NCBI GenBank assembly: GCA_964355015.1
Contig: CAYHCE010000038.1
Span: 1-30,061 of the forward strand
DNA from: CAYHCE01 sp964355015
GTDB lineage: Bacteria > Cyanobacteriota > Cyanobacteriia > PCC-6307 > Cyanobiaceae
DNA: 30,061 nt
Reading direction: 5' to 3'
A program made the position numbers and the translations under genes. Shown here piece by piece: positions 15,409 through 22,806 of this stretch (positions within the stretch are counted from its first letter, which is position 1; every line of letters begins with the position of its first letter). The notes below the pieces were generated by a model. That model worked only from the letters and a program-made list of their open reading frames with translations. It made no database searches and was not told where the DNA came from.

Positions 15409-16563
15409 ATGCGCATTTCGACCGCTGCGCTGCGTCAGTCCGATGGCCGCATGTTCACCCTGGTGGTGGAGGGGCTTCAGACAGCGGCCACGCGTTCGGC
15501 CGAACGACGCTTCACGGTTCCTCTCTCCCAGATGCAGGCCACCCTGCGCCTGATCAACCAGCAGGGCGGCCGTCTCGTCTCGGTCAGCTCCGCCGACCAG
15601 GTACCAGCAGCTTCCACGGCCCCCGCTCCCACGGCCGCCCCCACCGCCACCGCCACCGTGACCACCCCCGTCAAGCACGAAGCCGTTCCGGTCAACCTCT
15701 ACAAGCCCAAGAATCCCTACGTCGGCACGGTGCTGGGCAACTATTCGCTGCTGGCGGAAGGAGCGATCGGGCGGGTCAATCACATCACCTTCGACCTCTC
15801 CGCAGGCAACCTCCACTACGTGGAAGGCCAGAGCATCGGCATCATTCCTGATGGCGTGGATGCCAATGGCAAACCCCACAAGCTGCGCCTGTATTCGATC
15901 GCCAGCACCCGTCATGGCGACAACCTCGAGGCCAAGACCGTTTCCCTCTGCGTGCGCCAGCTGCAGTACGAAAAGGATGGCGACACCATCAACGGTGTCT
16001 GCTCCACCTTCCTCTGCGACATCGAACCGGGCGCCAGCGTGAAGATCACCGGCCCGGTCGGCAAGGAGATGCTCCTGCCGCCCGATGAGGAGGCCAATGT
16101 GATCATGCTGGCCACCGGCACCGGCATCGCGCCGATGCGGGCCTACCTGCGCCGCATGTTCGACCCCGGTGAGCGGGCCACGAACCCCGATTACCAGTTC
16201 CGTGGCAAGGCCTGGCTGATCATGGGCGTTCCCACCACACCCAACCTGCTGTACGAGGAGGATTTCCAGAGCTACCTGGCCGAGTTCCCCGATCACTTCC
16301 GCTACACCAAGGCGATCAGTCGCGAGCAGCAGAATCCCAGCGGTGGCAGGATGTACATCCAGGACCGGGTGGCCGAGCACGGAGAAGAGATCTTCAACCT
16401 GATCGAGGACCCCAAGACCCACGTCTACATGTGCGGCCTGCGGGGCATGGAGCCCGGCATCGACGAAGCGATGACCAGGGCGGCCGAGGCGAAGGGCATC
16501 AACTGGAGCGAGCTGCGTCCCCAGCTCAAGAAGGCCGAGCGCTGGCACGTGGAAACCTACTGA
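15409..16563 (+). CDS. petH: Ferredoxin-NADP+ reductase with CpcD-like phycobilisome-binding domain
   Basis: Transfers electrons from photosystem I-reduced ferredoxin to NADP+, and in the dark can run backwards. The 384-residue large form has an N-terminal CpcD-like linker domain (about 1-58: FTLVVEGLQ, RRFTVPLSQMQATLRLINQQ, GRLVSVS) that docks the enzyme to phycobilisome rods. An Ala/Pro/Thr hinge follows (about 65-92), then the FAD domain (RLYSIAST, GVCSTFLCD) and the NADP domain (ATGTGIAPMRAYLRRM, YMCGLRGME). It ends in WHVETY, with the C-terminal tyrosine that stacks on FAD. Presence of the linker domain implies that the organism has phycobilisomes. An internal start after the linker, known to give a small isoform in some cyanobacteria, cannot be judged from sequence alone. 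A terminator-like hairpin follows the stop. Confidence 0.97.
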   Translation: MRISTAALRQSDGRMFTLVVEGLQTAATRSAERRFTVPLSQMQATLRLINQQGGRLVSVSSADQVPAASTAPAPTAAPTATATVTTPVKHEAVPVNLYKPKNPYVGTVLGNYSLLAEGAIGRVNHITFDLSAGNLHYVEGQSIGIIPDGVDANGKPHKLRLYSIASTRHGDNLEAKTVSLCVRQLQYEKDGDTINGVCSTFLCDIEPGASVKITGPVGKEMLLPPDEEANVIMLATGTGIAPMRAYLRRMFDPGERATNPDYQFRGKAWLIMGVPTTPNLLYEEDFQSYLAEFPDHFRYTKAISREQQNPSGGRMYIQDRVAEHGEEIFNLIEDPKTHVYMCGLRGMEPGIDEAMTRAAEAKGINWSELRPQLKKAERWHVETY

Positions 16564-16594
16564 GCCAGGGCTGCCTCTCAGCGGCGGGCTTTTT
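16563..16594 (+). terminator. Possible rho-independent terminator after petH
   Basis: Directly after the petH stop, AGCC (16563-16566) can pair with GGCT (16587-16590), with an inner stem GCTGC/GCGGC around a CTCTCA loop. The outer stem runs into TTTTT. The internal loop weakens the structure, so this is a moderate call. Confidence 0.45.
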
Positions 16595-16630
16595 GCCGAA
16601 ACCAGCACAGAAGCGATCGGACGGCGTCGT

Positions 16631-16661
16631 TTGATGGCTGTCCCCCGCTTTCGTGGGTAAT
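16631..16661 (+). promoter_or_regulatory. Weak candidate zwf promoter
   Basis: TTGATG at 16631-16636 and GGTAAT at 16656-16661 are separated by 19 bases, in the 90-base space between the petH terminator and the zwf start. The match is poor and the spacing long. Confidence 0.25.
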
Positions 16662-16684
16662 CCAGGTCCCTCGGTTCCCCCTCC

Positions 16685-18208
16685 ATGTCCGTCACGCTCA
16701 CCAATCCACTGAGGGTCGGGTTGCGCCAGGAGCGCGTCGTCTCCCCTCAGTGCCTGGTGATCTTCGGGGCCAGCGGCGATCTCACCCACCGCAAGCTCGT
16801 GCCCGCCCTGTTCGAGCTGTTCCGTCAGCGACGGCTGCCCAGCGAGTTCGCGATCCTCGGCTGTGCCCGGCGTCCCTGGAGCGACGAGGAGTTCCGCGCC
16901 AAGATGGCCGCGGCTCTGGCGGACACGATCAGGGACCACCCCAGCGCCTGGGAGCAGTTCGCCGGCTTGCTGTACTACGAAGCGGTGGACCTGCAGCAGA
17001 GCGAGCATCTGGTGCGGCTGGCCCAGCGCCTCGAGAGCATCGATCGGCTGCGGGCCACCCGGGGCAACCGCACCTTCTACCTCTCGGTCTCGCCTGACTT
17101 CTACGGCAGCGGCTGCCGGGCCCTGGCCGCCGCCGGGCTGCTGAGCGACCCCAAGCGCAGCCGTGTGGTGATCGAGAAGCCCTTCGGCCGCGACTACGGC
17201 AGCGCCGAACAGCTGAACCGGATCGTCCAGGCCTGCGCCCAGGAGAACCAGGTGTTCCGGATCGACCACTACCTGGGCAAGGAGACGGTGCAGAACATCC
17301 TGGTTCTGCGCTTCGCCAACGCCATCTTCGAGCCTATCTGGAACCGCAACTACATCGCCAGCGTGCAGATCACGGCGGCCGAAACCGTGGGTGTGGAGGA
17401 GCGGGCCGGTTACTACGAAAGCTCGGGGGCCCTGCGCGACATGGTGCAGAACCACCTCACCCAGATGCTGGCCCTCACCACGATGGAAGCACCCGGGCGC
17501 TTCGACCCCGAGGCGATCCGCAACGAGAAGGCCAAGGTGCTGCAGGCGGCCCGCCTGGCCAACGAGGAGGAGCCCTGGAAGTGCTGTGTGCGCGGCCAGT
17601 ACGCCACAGGGGGAAGCCCCGTCAATCCGCTCAGCGGCTACCGCCAGGAGCCCGGGGTCAACCCGAACAGCACCACGGAAACCTATGTGGCGATGAAGCT
17701 GTTCATCGACAACTGGCGCTGGCAGGGGGTGCCGTTCTATCTGCGCACCGGCAAGCGCCTGCCGAAGCGGCTGAGCGAAGTGGTGCTCACCTTTCGCGAA
17801 GCTCCCGTGCACCTGTTCGATGCCGCGGGGGGCAGCCCCACCGCCAACCAGCTGATCCTGCGCATCCAGCCTGACGAGGGGGCGGGCTTCCTGTTCGAGG
17901 TCAAGGCCCCCGGCTCCGGCATGCGCAGCCGCCCGGTGGACATGCACTTCTCCTACGACGAATCCTTCGGCGAGCCCTCCGATGAGGGCTACGTGCGGCT
18001 GCTGGCCGATGCCATGCTCGGCGATCCCACCCTCTACACCCGCGCCGACGAGGTGGAGGCGGCCTGGCGTCTCTACACGCCCCTGCTGGAACTGATCGAG
18101 GACAGCCCCTGGCAGCTCCCCGTCCATCCCTACGAAGCCGGTACCTGGGGCCCCGGTGCCTCCGACAGCCTGTTGGCCACCGATGGCCTGATGTGGCGTC
18201 GCCCCTGA
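16685..18208 (+). CDS. zwf: Glucose-6-phosphate 1-dehydrogenase
   Basis: First enzyme of the oxidative pentose phosphate pathway, making NADPH and 6-phosphogluconolactone from glucose 6-phosphate. It is the main source of reductant at night in cyanobacteria. The 507-residue product contains the nucleotide-binding GASGDLTHRKL (residues 28-38), EKPFGRD and the active-site RIDHYLGKE with His195, all intact. A pair of adjacent cysteines (KCCVRGQY, about residue 300) stands out; cyanobacterial Zwf is redox-controlled through cysteines, but those known in S. elongatus lie elsewhere, so the role of this pair is open. opcA follows 39 bases downstream, the conserved cyanobacterial arrangement. Confidence 0.97.
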   Translation: MSVTLTNPLRVGLRQERVVSPQCLVIFGASGDLTHRKLVPALFELFRQRRLPSEFAILGCARRPWSDEEFRAKMAAALADTIRDHPSAWEQFAGLLYYEAVDLQQSEHLVRLAQRLESIDRLRATRGNRTFYLSVSPDFYGSGCRALAAAGLLSDPKRSRVVIEKPFGRDYGSAEQLNRIVQACAQENQVFRIDHYLGKETVQNILVLRFANAIFEPIWNRNYIASVQITAAETVGVEERAGYYESSGALRDMVQNHLTQMLALTTMEAPGRFDPEAIRNEKAKVLQAARLANEEEPWKCCVRGQYATGGSPVNPLSGYRQEPGVNPNSTTETYVAMKLFIDNWRWQGVPFYLRTGKRLPKRLSEVVLTFREAPVHLFDAAGGSPTANQLILRIQPDEGAGFLFEVKAPGSGMRSRPVDMHFSYDESFGEPSDEGYVRLLADAMLGDPTLYTRADEVEAAWRLYTPLLELIEDSPWQLPVHPYEAGTWGPGASDSLLATDGLMWRRP

Positions 18209-18247
18209 CGCTCCCCCTGTCCCTTCCGTCCCTTTCCCGCCACCCCC

Positions 18248-19549
18248 ATGTCCCCCCAGCTCACCCTGCAGGCCCCGCTCGAACTGTCACCCGACGAGGT
18301 GCCGAGTTACCTGGAGCGCCTCTGGGGAACGGATCTGGAGAGTTCCACCGGGGCCGCCACCTTCACCCTGGTGGTCTGGGAGCCGTCCTGGCTGCAGCAG
18401 CAGCTGATCCGGACCGGGCGGATCGACGGCCCGATCAGCGGGGTGCTGAGTGAAGAGATGCTGGCGGCGGCCCGCGAAGCCGTGCCCCAGTTCGGTCTGC
18501 CCCTGAGCACCGCGCCGATGGCGCCGGAACTGGCCTGGGCCATGGGCCAGCAGACCGGTGACCACTCCGGCCTGGATCTGCGCGGCCAGTTCGTGGACCA
18601 GGCGATCAGCGCCCATCGCCCGCGGCGGCTGATCACCCTGGCTCCCACCCTGCGCGATGACATTCCGCTGGAGACCATGGTGGCCGCCTACTGCCCGCTG
18701 CCTGAGGAACGCAGCGGCAGCGCTCCTGCCTGCGGCGACGTGGTGGTGCTGCGGGGCGGCATGGGCGCCATGAAGCAGGGACTGGCGATGCTGCAACCCC
18801 TGGTGGCGGAGGACCTGCCCTGCTGGGTGTGGTGGAACGGTTCCTTGGATGAATCGCCCGATCTGCTCGACGCTCTGGCCCCCGCCTCGCGGCGGCTGGT
18901 GCTCGACAGCTCGATCGGCGAGCCCCGCCGCTGCCTCGATCTGCTGGAGGAGCGGATCGAAACCGGCCAGGCGGTGAACGACCTCAACTGGCTGCGGCTG
19001 CGCAGCTGGCGTGAATCGCTGGCGATGGTGTTCGATCCTCCGAGCCGCCGCGAGGCCCTGGCCCATGTGGTGCAGCTCGACATCGATGTGGAGGGTGCCC
19101 ACCCGGTCAAGGGGCTGCTGCTGGCCGCCTGGATCGCCGACCGGCTCGGTTGGCACCTTGAGGCCAGTTACCCCATCCCGGAGAACGGCAACGGTGAGGG
19201 CTTCGGCGCCGAGTTCCAGCGCACCGACGGCGAGATCGTGCAGTTCCGGCTGATGTCGGTGCCGGTGGGGGCTCCCAAGACCCATCCCGGCGCCCTGGTG
19301 GGCCTGCGGATGATCTGTGCTCCGAACGGACGGCAGCCCCTCTGCGTGATCCTCTGCTCCGAATCGGGAGGCTGCATGCGGCTGGAAGCCGGTGGGGTGG
19401 CGAGCATGGAACTGGCGGAGGAGGTGGTGCCCCTGCCCAACGAAAGCGAGGAGATGGAGATGGCCCGCCTGCTCAGCGGTGGCCACGACACCACCAACCC
19501 CCTGCTCGCCGCCGCGGTCCCGCTGGCTGCCAAGCTGCTGCCGCACTGA
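18248..19549 (+). CDS. opcA: Glucose-6-phosphate dehydrogenase assembly/activator protein OpcA
   Basis: OpcA is an allosteric activator of Zwf that promotes its active oligomeric state and is itself a target of thioredoxin. The 433-residue product starts MSPQLTLQAPLELSPDEVPSY and has the two parts of the family: an N-terminal region with FTLVVWEPSWLQQQL and a C-terminal OpcA_G6PD-type domain with LDIDVEGAHPVKGLLLAAWIADRLGW and QFRLMSVP. The assignment rests on these features together with position directly after zwf. Several cysteines (for example ICAPNG, CVILCSESGGC) lie in the C-terminal half and could be redox-active. A 24-base space separates it from cobB, so read-through is possible. Confidence 0.93.
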   Translation: MSPQLTLQAPLELSPDEVPSYLERLWGTDLESSTGAATFTLVVWEPSWLQQQLIRTGRIDGPISGVLSEEMLAAAREAVPQFGLPLSTAPMAPELAWAMGQQTGDHSGLDLRGQFVDQAISAHRPRRLITLAPTLRDDIPLETMVAAYCPLPEERSGSAPACGDVVVLRGGMGAMKQGLAMLQPLVAEDLPCWVWWNGSLDESPDLLDALAPASRRLVLDSSIGEPRRCLDLLEERIETGQAVNDLNWLRLRSWRESLAMVFDPPSRREALAHVVQLDIDVEGAHPVKGLLLAAWIADRLGWHLEASYPIPENGNGEGFGAEFQRTDGEIVQFRLMSVPVGAPKTHPGALVGLRMICAPNGRQPLCVILCSESGGCMRLEAGGVASMELAEEVVPLPNESEEMEMARLLSGGHDTTNPLLAAAVPLAAKLLPH

Positions 19550-19573
19550 TGGCGGCCTGAGGACCGACGGGGG

Positions 19574-21061
19574 ATGGCCTGTCTGATCGCGGCGCCCTGC
19601 AGCGGCAGCGGCAAGACCCTGCTCAGCCTCTCGCTGGCGGCCCACCTCCGCCGGGCCGGCGAGAGCATCCAGGCCTTCAAGGTGGGGCCCGACTACCTCG
19701 ATCCCCAGCTGATGAGCCGGGTGAGCGGCCGCCCATGCCGCAATCTCGACCGACTCCTCTGCGGGCCGGACTGGCTGGAGCGCGGTTTCCACTGGTGGGG
19801 CCGTCAGGCCGATCACTGCCTGGTGGAGGGGGTGATGGGGCTGTTCGACGGGCGGGGCCCGGGCAGCGAGGGCAGCTCGGCCGAAGTGGCGGCCCAGCTC
19901 GGTCTGCCGGTGGTGCTGGTGGTGGAGGCGAGCCGCCAGGCAGGGTCGTTGGCGGCACTGGTGCGCGGCTTCCGCGATCACCAGCGCGGCCTGCGCTTCG
20001 CCGGGGTGGTGCTCAACGGGGTGAGCACGGAGCGCCATCACGCCCTGCTGGCCGAGGCGCTCGCCTCGATCGCCATGCCCCTGCTCGGGGTGCTGCCCCG
20101 CCATCCCAGCCTCAGCCTGCCCTCCCGCCATCTGGGCCTGTTTCCGGCCCACGAACTGGCGGATCTGGACGCCCGGGCCGAGGAATGGGCCGCCCTGGCC
20201 GAGCGGCACCTGGATCTGGAGCGTCTGCTGCCCCTGCTGGCGCCCCCGCCGGAGCTGGCCCTGCGCGACGGGGCACCCCAGGACCCGATCGCCTGGTGCC
20301 TGCAGCGCAGTGCCCCACCGGACGGGGTGGAGCTGGAGCCCGGGCCGCCGCCGGCGCCACTCCCGATCGCGATCGCCGCTGACGCCGCCTTCCACTTTCG
20401 CTATCCCGAGGCCACCGAGCTGCTCACCGCCCTGGGGGTGGAGCTGCGGCCGTGGCAGCCCCTGGCCGATCAGCCCCTGCCGCCGGATTGCCGGGGGGTG
20501 ATCCTGCCGGGGGGCTACCCCGAGCTCCATGCCGCCGAACTGGCTGCCAGCCGCCGCAGCCTGGCGGACCTGGGCCGGGCCGCCGTGGCTGGTCTGCCGA
20601 TCTACGCCGAGTGCGGCGGGCTGCTGCTGCTGGGGCGGCAGCTGGAGGATCCGGCGGGGGTGACGCACCCGATGGCGGGGCTGCTGCCGTTCAGCGCCCG
20701 CCGGGGCAGCCTGCAGCTGGGCTACCGGCAGGCCACTCCCCTCGGCGACGGCCTGGTGGTGCGCCGCGGCGAACCGCTCTGCGGTCACGAGTTCCATCGC
20801 TGGGAACTGAGCCACTCCACCGTGGACGCCGCCGGAGCGTTGTGGCAGCTTGAAGGCTGGGCTTGGCCGCCGCGGCCGGAAGGATGGACGACACCGACGC
20901 TTCACGCCAGCTGGCTCCACCTCCACTGGGCTGGGTGTTCGGCGATCTGCCGGCGCCTGCGCGACGCGGCCGCCCGGACAGCGCCCCTCAGCGGCGGCTG
21001 GGAGATCGGGCCGCCCGGCCTGCCGCCGGTGGCCCCCGGGAACGCTGGCGCCTCGTCGTGA
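19574..21061 (+). CDS. cobB: Cobyrinate a,c-diamide synthase (CobB/CbiA)
   Basis: Amidates the a and c carboxylates of cobyrinic acid with glutamine and ATP in cobalamin (in this group pseudocobalamin) synthesis. The 495-residue product starts almost directly with the P-loop APCSGSGKT (residues 7-15), followed by FKVGPDYLDP and VEGVMGLFDG. The C-terminal glutamine amidotransferase domain contains LPGGYPELHA and the nucleophile Cys347 in YAECGGLLLLG, plus late His-containing motifs GHEFHRWEL and HASWLHLHW. A Gly/Pro/Ala-rich tail of about 30 residues after RRLRDAAAR is longer than usual, and its coding region overlaps the next frame. Single-copy amidotransferase logic and all motifs are intact. 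Confidence 0.93.
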   Translation: MACLIAAPCSGSGKTLLSLSLAAHLRRAGESIQAFKVGPDYLDPQLMSRVSGRPCRNLDRLLCGPDWLERGFHWWGRQADHCLVEGVMGLFDGRGPGSEGSSAEVAAQLGLPVVLVVEASRQAGSLAALVRGFRDHQRGLRFAGVVLNGVSTERHHALLAEALASIAMPLLGVLPRHPSLSLPSRHLGLFPAHELADLDARAEEWAALAERHLDLERLLPLLAPPPELALRDGAPQDPIAWCLQRSAPPDGVELEPGPPPAPLPIAIAADAAFHFRYPEATELLTALGVELRPWQPLADQPLPPDCRGVILPGGYPELHAAELAASRRSLADLGRAAVAGLPIYAECGGLLLLGRQLEDPAGVTHPMAGLLPFSARRGSLQLGYRQATPLGDGLVVRRGEPLCGHEFHRWELSHSTVDAAGALWQLEGWAWPPRPEGWTTPTLHASWLHLHWAGCSAICRRLRDAAARTAPLSGGWEIGPPGLPPVAPGNAGASS

Positions 21062-21306
21062 GCGGTCGGGTGCAGGGTGTCGGCTACCGGCAGTCGTGCC
21101 GTCGCCAGGCCGATGCCCTGGGGCTGAGCGGCTGGGTGCGGAATCGCTCCGACGGGGCCGTGGAGCTGGAGGCCGAGGGAACACCGCAGCGGCTGGAGGA
21201 TCTCCGCCTCTGGTGCGAATCCGGGCCGCCCCAGGCCCAGGTGAGCGGCGTCACCGCCAGCCTGATCCCGCCCGTGGGCGGCGACTGGTTCGAGATCCGC
21301 CACTGA
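20932..21306 (+). CDS. Acylphosphatase
   Basis: A small enzyme that hydrolyses acyl phosphates. The core reads RWRLVVSGRVQGVGYRQ, then GLSGWVRNRSDGAVELEAEG, and ends DWFEIRH. It contains the catalytic Arg (in GYRQ) and Asn (in VRNRSDG). The start is a problem. The only start codon near the domain is a GTG at 21058 that overlaps the cobB stop (GTGA) but would cut off most of the first beta strand (RWRLV). A GTG at 20932 and an ATG at 20884 keep that strand but place 130-178 bases inside cobB. I list the 20932 start as a compromise (124 residues); the domain itself spans about 21043-21306. Confidence 0.8.
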   Translation, partial: WVFGDLPAPARRGRPDSAPQRRLGDRAARPAAGGPRERWRLVVSGRVQGVGYRQSCRRQADALGLSGWVRNRSDGAVELEAEGTPQRLEDLRLWCESGPPQAQVSGVTASLIPPVGGDWFEIRH

Positions 21307-21332
21307 CCGTCCCCGACCTCCCCATAGGCCCC

Positions 21333-21992
21333 ATGAACCCCGATCCGGCCAACGCCGCCAGAGCGCCGCTGGCCGCTGTCGAGCTGTGGCTGCTGCGCCA
21401 CGGCGCCACGGCCTGGGCCCTGGCGGGCCGCCACACCGGCCTTACCGACCTGCCGCTGCTGGCGGAGGGGGAGGCGGAGGCCCGGGCCCTGGCGCCGGCC
21501 CTGGCGGCGATCCCCTTCAGGGCGGTGCTCACCAGCCCGCTGCAGCGGGCGCGGCGCACCTGCGATCTGGCCGGGCTGAGCGCAGGCGCCAGGGTCTGCG
21601 ACGAACTGCGTGAATGGGACTACGGCGCCTACGAAGGCATCACCACCGCCGAGATCCGGCGCCAGGTGCCCGGCTGGACCGTCTGGAGCCATGCCTGTCC
21701 CGGCGGGGAGAGCGCCGACCAGGTGGAGGCGCGCTGCCGCCGTGTGATCGAACGGGCCCTGGCCCTGGCGGCCGGACCCGAACGGCCTGAATCGTCCGCC
21801 GGCCCGCCGCGCGTCGCGCTCTTCGCCCATGGACACCTGCTGCGGGCGCTGGCCGGCACCTGGCTCGGCCTCGGTGCCGGCGGCGGTGCCCTGTTCTCCC
21901 TGGCCACCGGCACGATCGGCGTGCTCGGCCACGAACGCGAACGGCGCGTCATCCTGCGCTGGAACGTGCCGCCACCTGCCGAGCGATCCTGA
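21333..21992 (+). CDS. Histidine phosphatase (phosphoglycerate mutase-like) family protein
   Basis: A 219-residue cytosolic phosphatase of the branch that forms a phosphohistidine. It shows the catalytic LLRHGATAW near residue 20, the phosphate-binding TSPLQRARRT, the acid/base region REWDYGAYEG and the second histidine in LFAHGHLLRAL. Family members include CobC (alpha-ribazole-phosphate phosphatase), sugar phosphatases and cofactor-dependent mutases. The length (about 200) excludes the larger glycolytic mutase. Lying two genes after cobB makes a cobalamin role thinkable, but the intervening acylphosphatase and the next membrane protein do not support it strongly. The stop shares a base with the next start (TGATG), so the two are coupled. 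Confidence 0.85.
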   Translation: MNPDPANAARAPLAAVELWLLRHGATAWALAGRHTGLTDLPLLAEGEAEARALAPALAAIPFRAVLTSPLQRARRTCDLAGLSAGARVCDELREWDYGAYEGITTAEIRRQVPGWTVWSHACPGGESADQVEARCRRVIERALALAAGPERPESSAGPPRVALFAHGHLLRALAGTWLGLGAGGGALFSLATGTIGVLGHERERRVILRWNVPPPAERS

Positions 21993-22678
21993 TGACCGAT
22001 GTCAACCTCTGGGCCGAGCTGATCGCCTACGGCAGCGGCATCAGCCTCAGCCCGATCCACATCGGTCTGCTGCTGCTGCTGCTGCTCGGCCCGGACCCGC
22101 TGCGGCGCGGCGGCCTGTTCGTGCTGAGCTGGATGGTGACGATTGCGGTGATGGTGGCGCTGCTGCTCACGGCTGGACACAGCCTGCTGCTGAGCATGGA
22201 GCAGGGCAGCAGCCACCGCACCGGCCTGGATCTGATGGCGGCCGGCGCCCTGCTCGCCCTTGGGGTGCGGGATCTGCTGCCCACCAAGGAGGGCCGCAGC
22301 GAACCGGCCGGCTGGATCCGCCAGCTCGACCGCTTCTGCGCCCTGCCCCTGCCGCTGCTGATCGGCGCCAGCTCCGCCATCGAGGTGATCAGCCCCGACG
22401 ACCTGTTCCTGCTCGCCAAGGGAGCCTCCGCCCTGCTGGCCGCCGACCTGAACCGCAGCCAGGAGCTGCTGCTGGCCGGCGCCTTCACCCTGTCGGCCAG
22501 CCTGGTGCTGCTGGTGCCGTTCCTGGCGGTCGCCCTGGCGCGCGAGCGGGTGCTGCCGCTGCTGCAGCGGGGCAAGAACGCCCTGTACGCCCGCGGCGAA
22601 CTGGTGGTGGGCGGGCTGAGCCTGGCGCTGGCTGCCTATCTCGCCTGGCAGGGGATCGAGGGGCTGCGGCTGGCCTGA
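21992..22678 (+). CDS. GAP-family (Sap/LysE-like) integral membrane protein
   Basis: The 228-residue product has about six hydrophobic segments: residues 10-33 (with a run of eleven leucine-type codons), 42-62, 77-93, 112-130, 157-180 and 203-222. The pattern, with a polar charged loop after the third segment (PTKEGRSEPAGWIRQLDRF), fits the GAP family related to the mycobacterial Sap transport proteins for sulfolipid and glycopeptidolipid and, more distantly, to LysE exporters. The substrate is not predictable. It is translationally coupled to the histidine phosphatase by a TGATG overlap. Confidence 0.75.
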   Translation: MTDVNLWAELIAYGSGISLSPIHIGLLLLLLLGPDPLRRGGLFVLSWMVTIAVMVALLLTAGHSLLLSMEQGSSHRTGLDLMAAGALLALGVRDLLPTKEGRSEPAGWIRQLDRFCALPLPLLIGASSAIEVISPDDLFLLAKGASALLAADLNRSQELLLAGAFTLSASLVLLVPFLAVALARERVLPLLQRGKNALYARGELVVGGLSLALAAYLAWQGIEGLRLA

Positions 22679-22806
22679 GGAGACCGGGACGGCAGAGGCT
22701 TGCGGCTCCATCCACGGCCTGGCAGGTGGCCTTCAACACCGGCAGCGGGTGGGCCTGGGATCAGAGTGCAGGCAACGGCCTCTCGGGCCCGGCCCTTCCC
22801 CCTCCC

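Noticed and set aside
18287..21184. 965-codon open frame on the minus strand opposite opcA and cobB
   Set aside because: Rich in Gln, His and Arg as expected for the antisense of GC-rich genes; the plus-strand genes have clear families.
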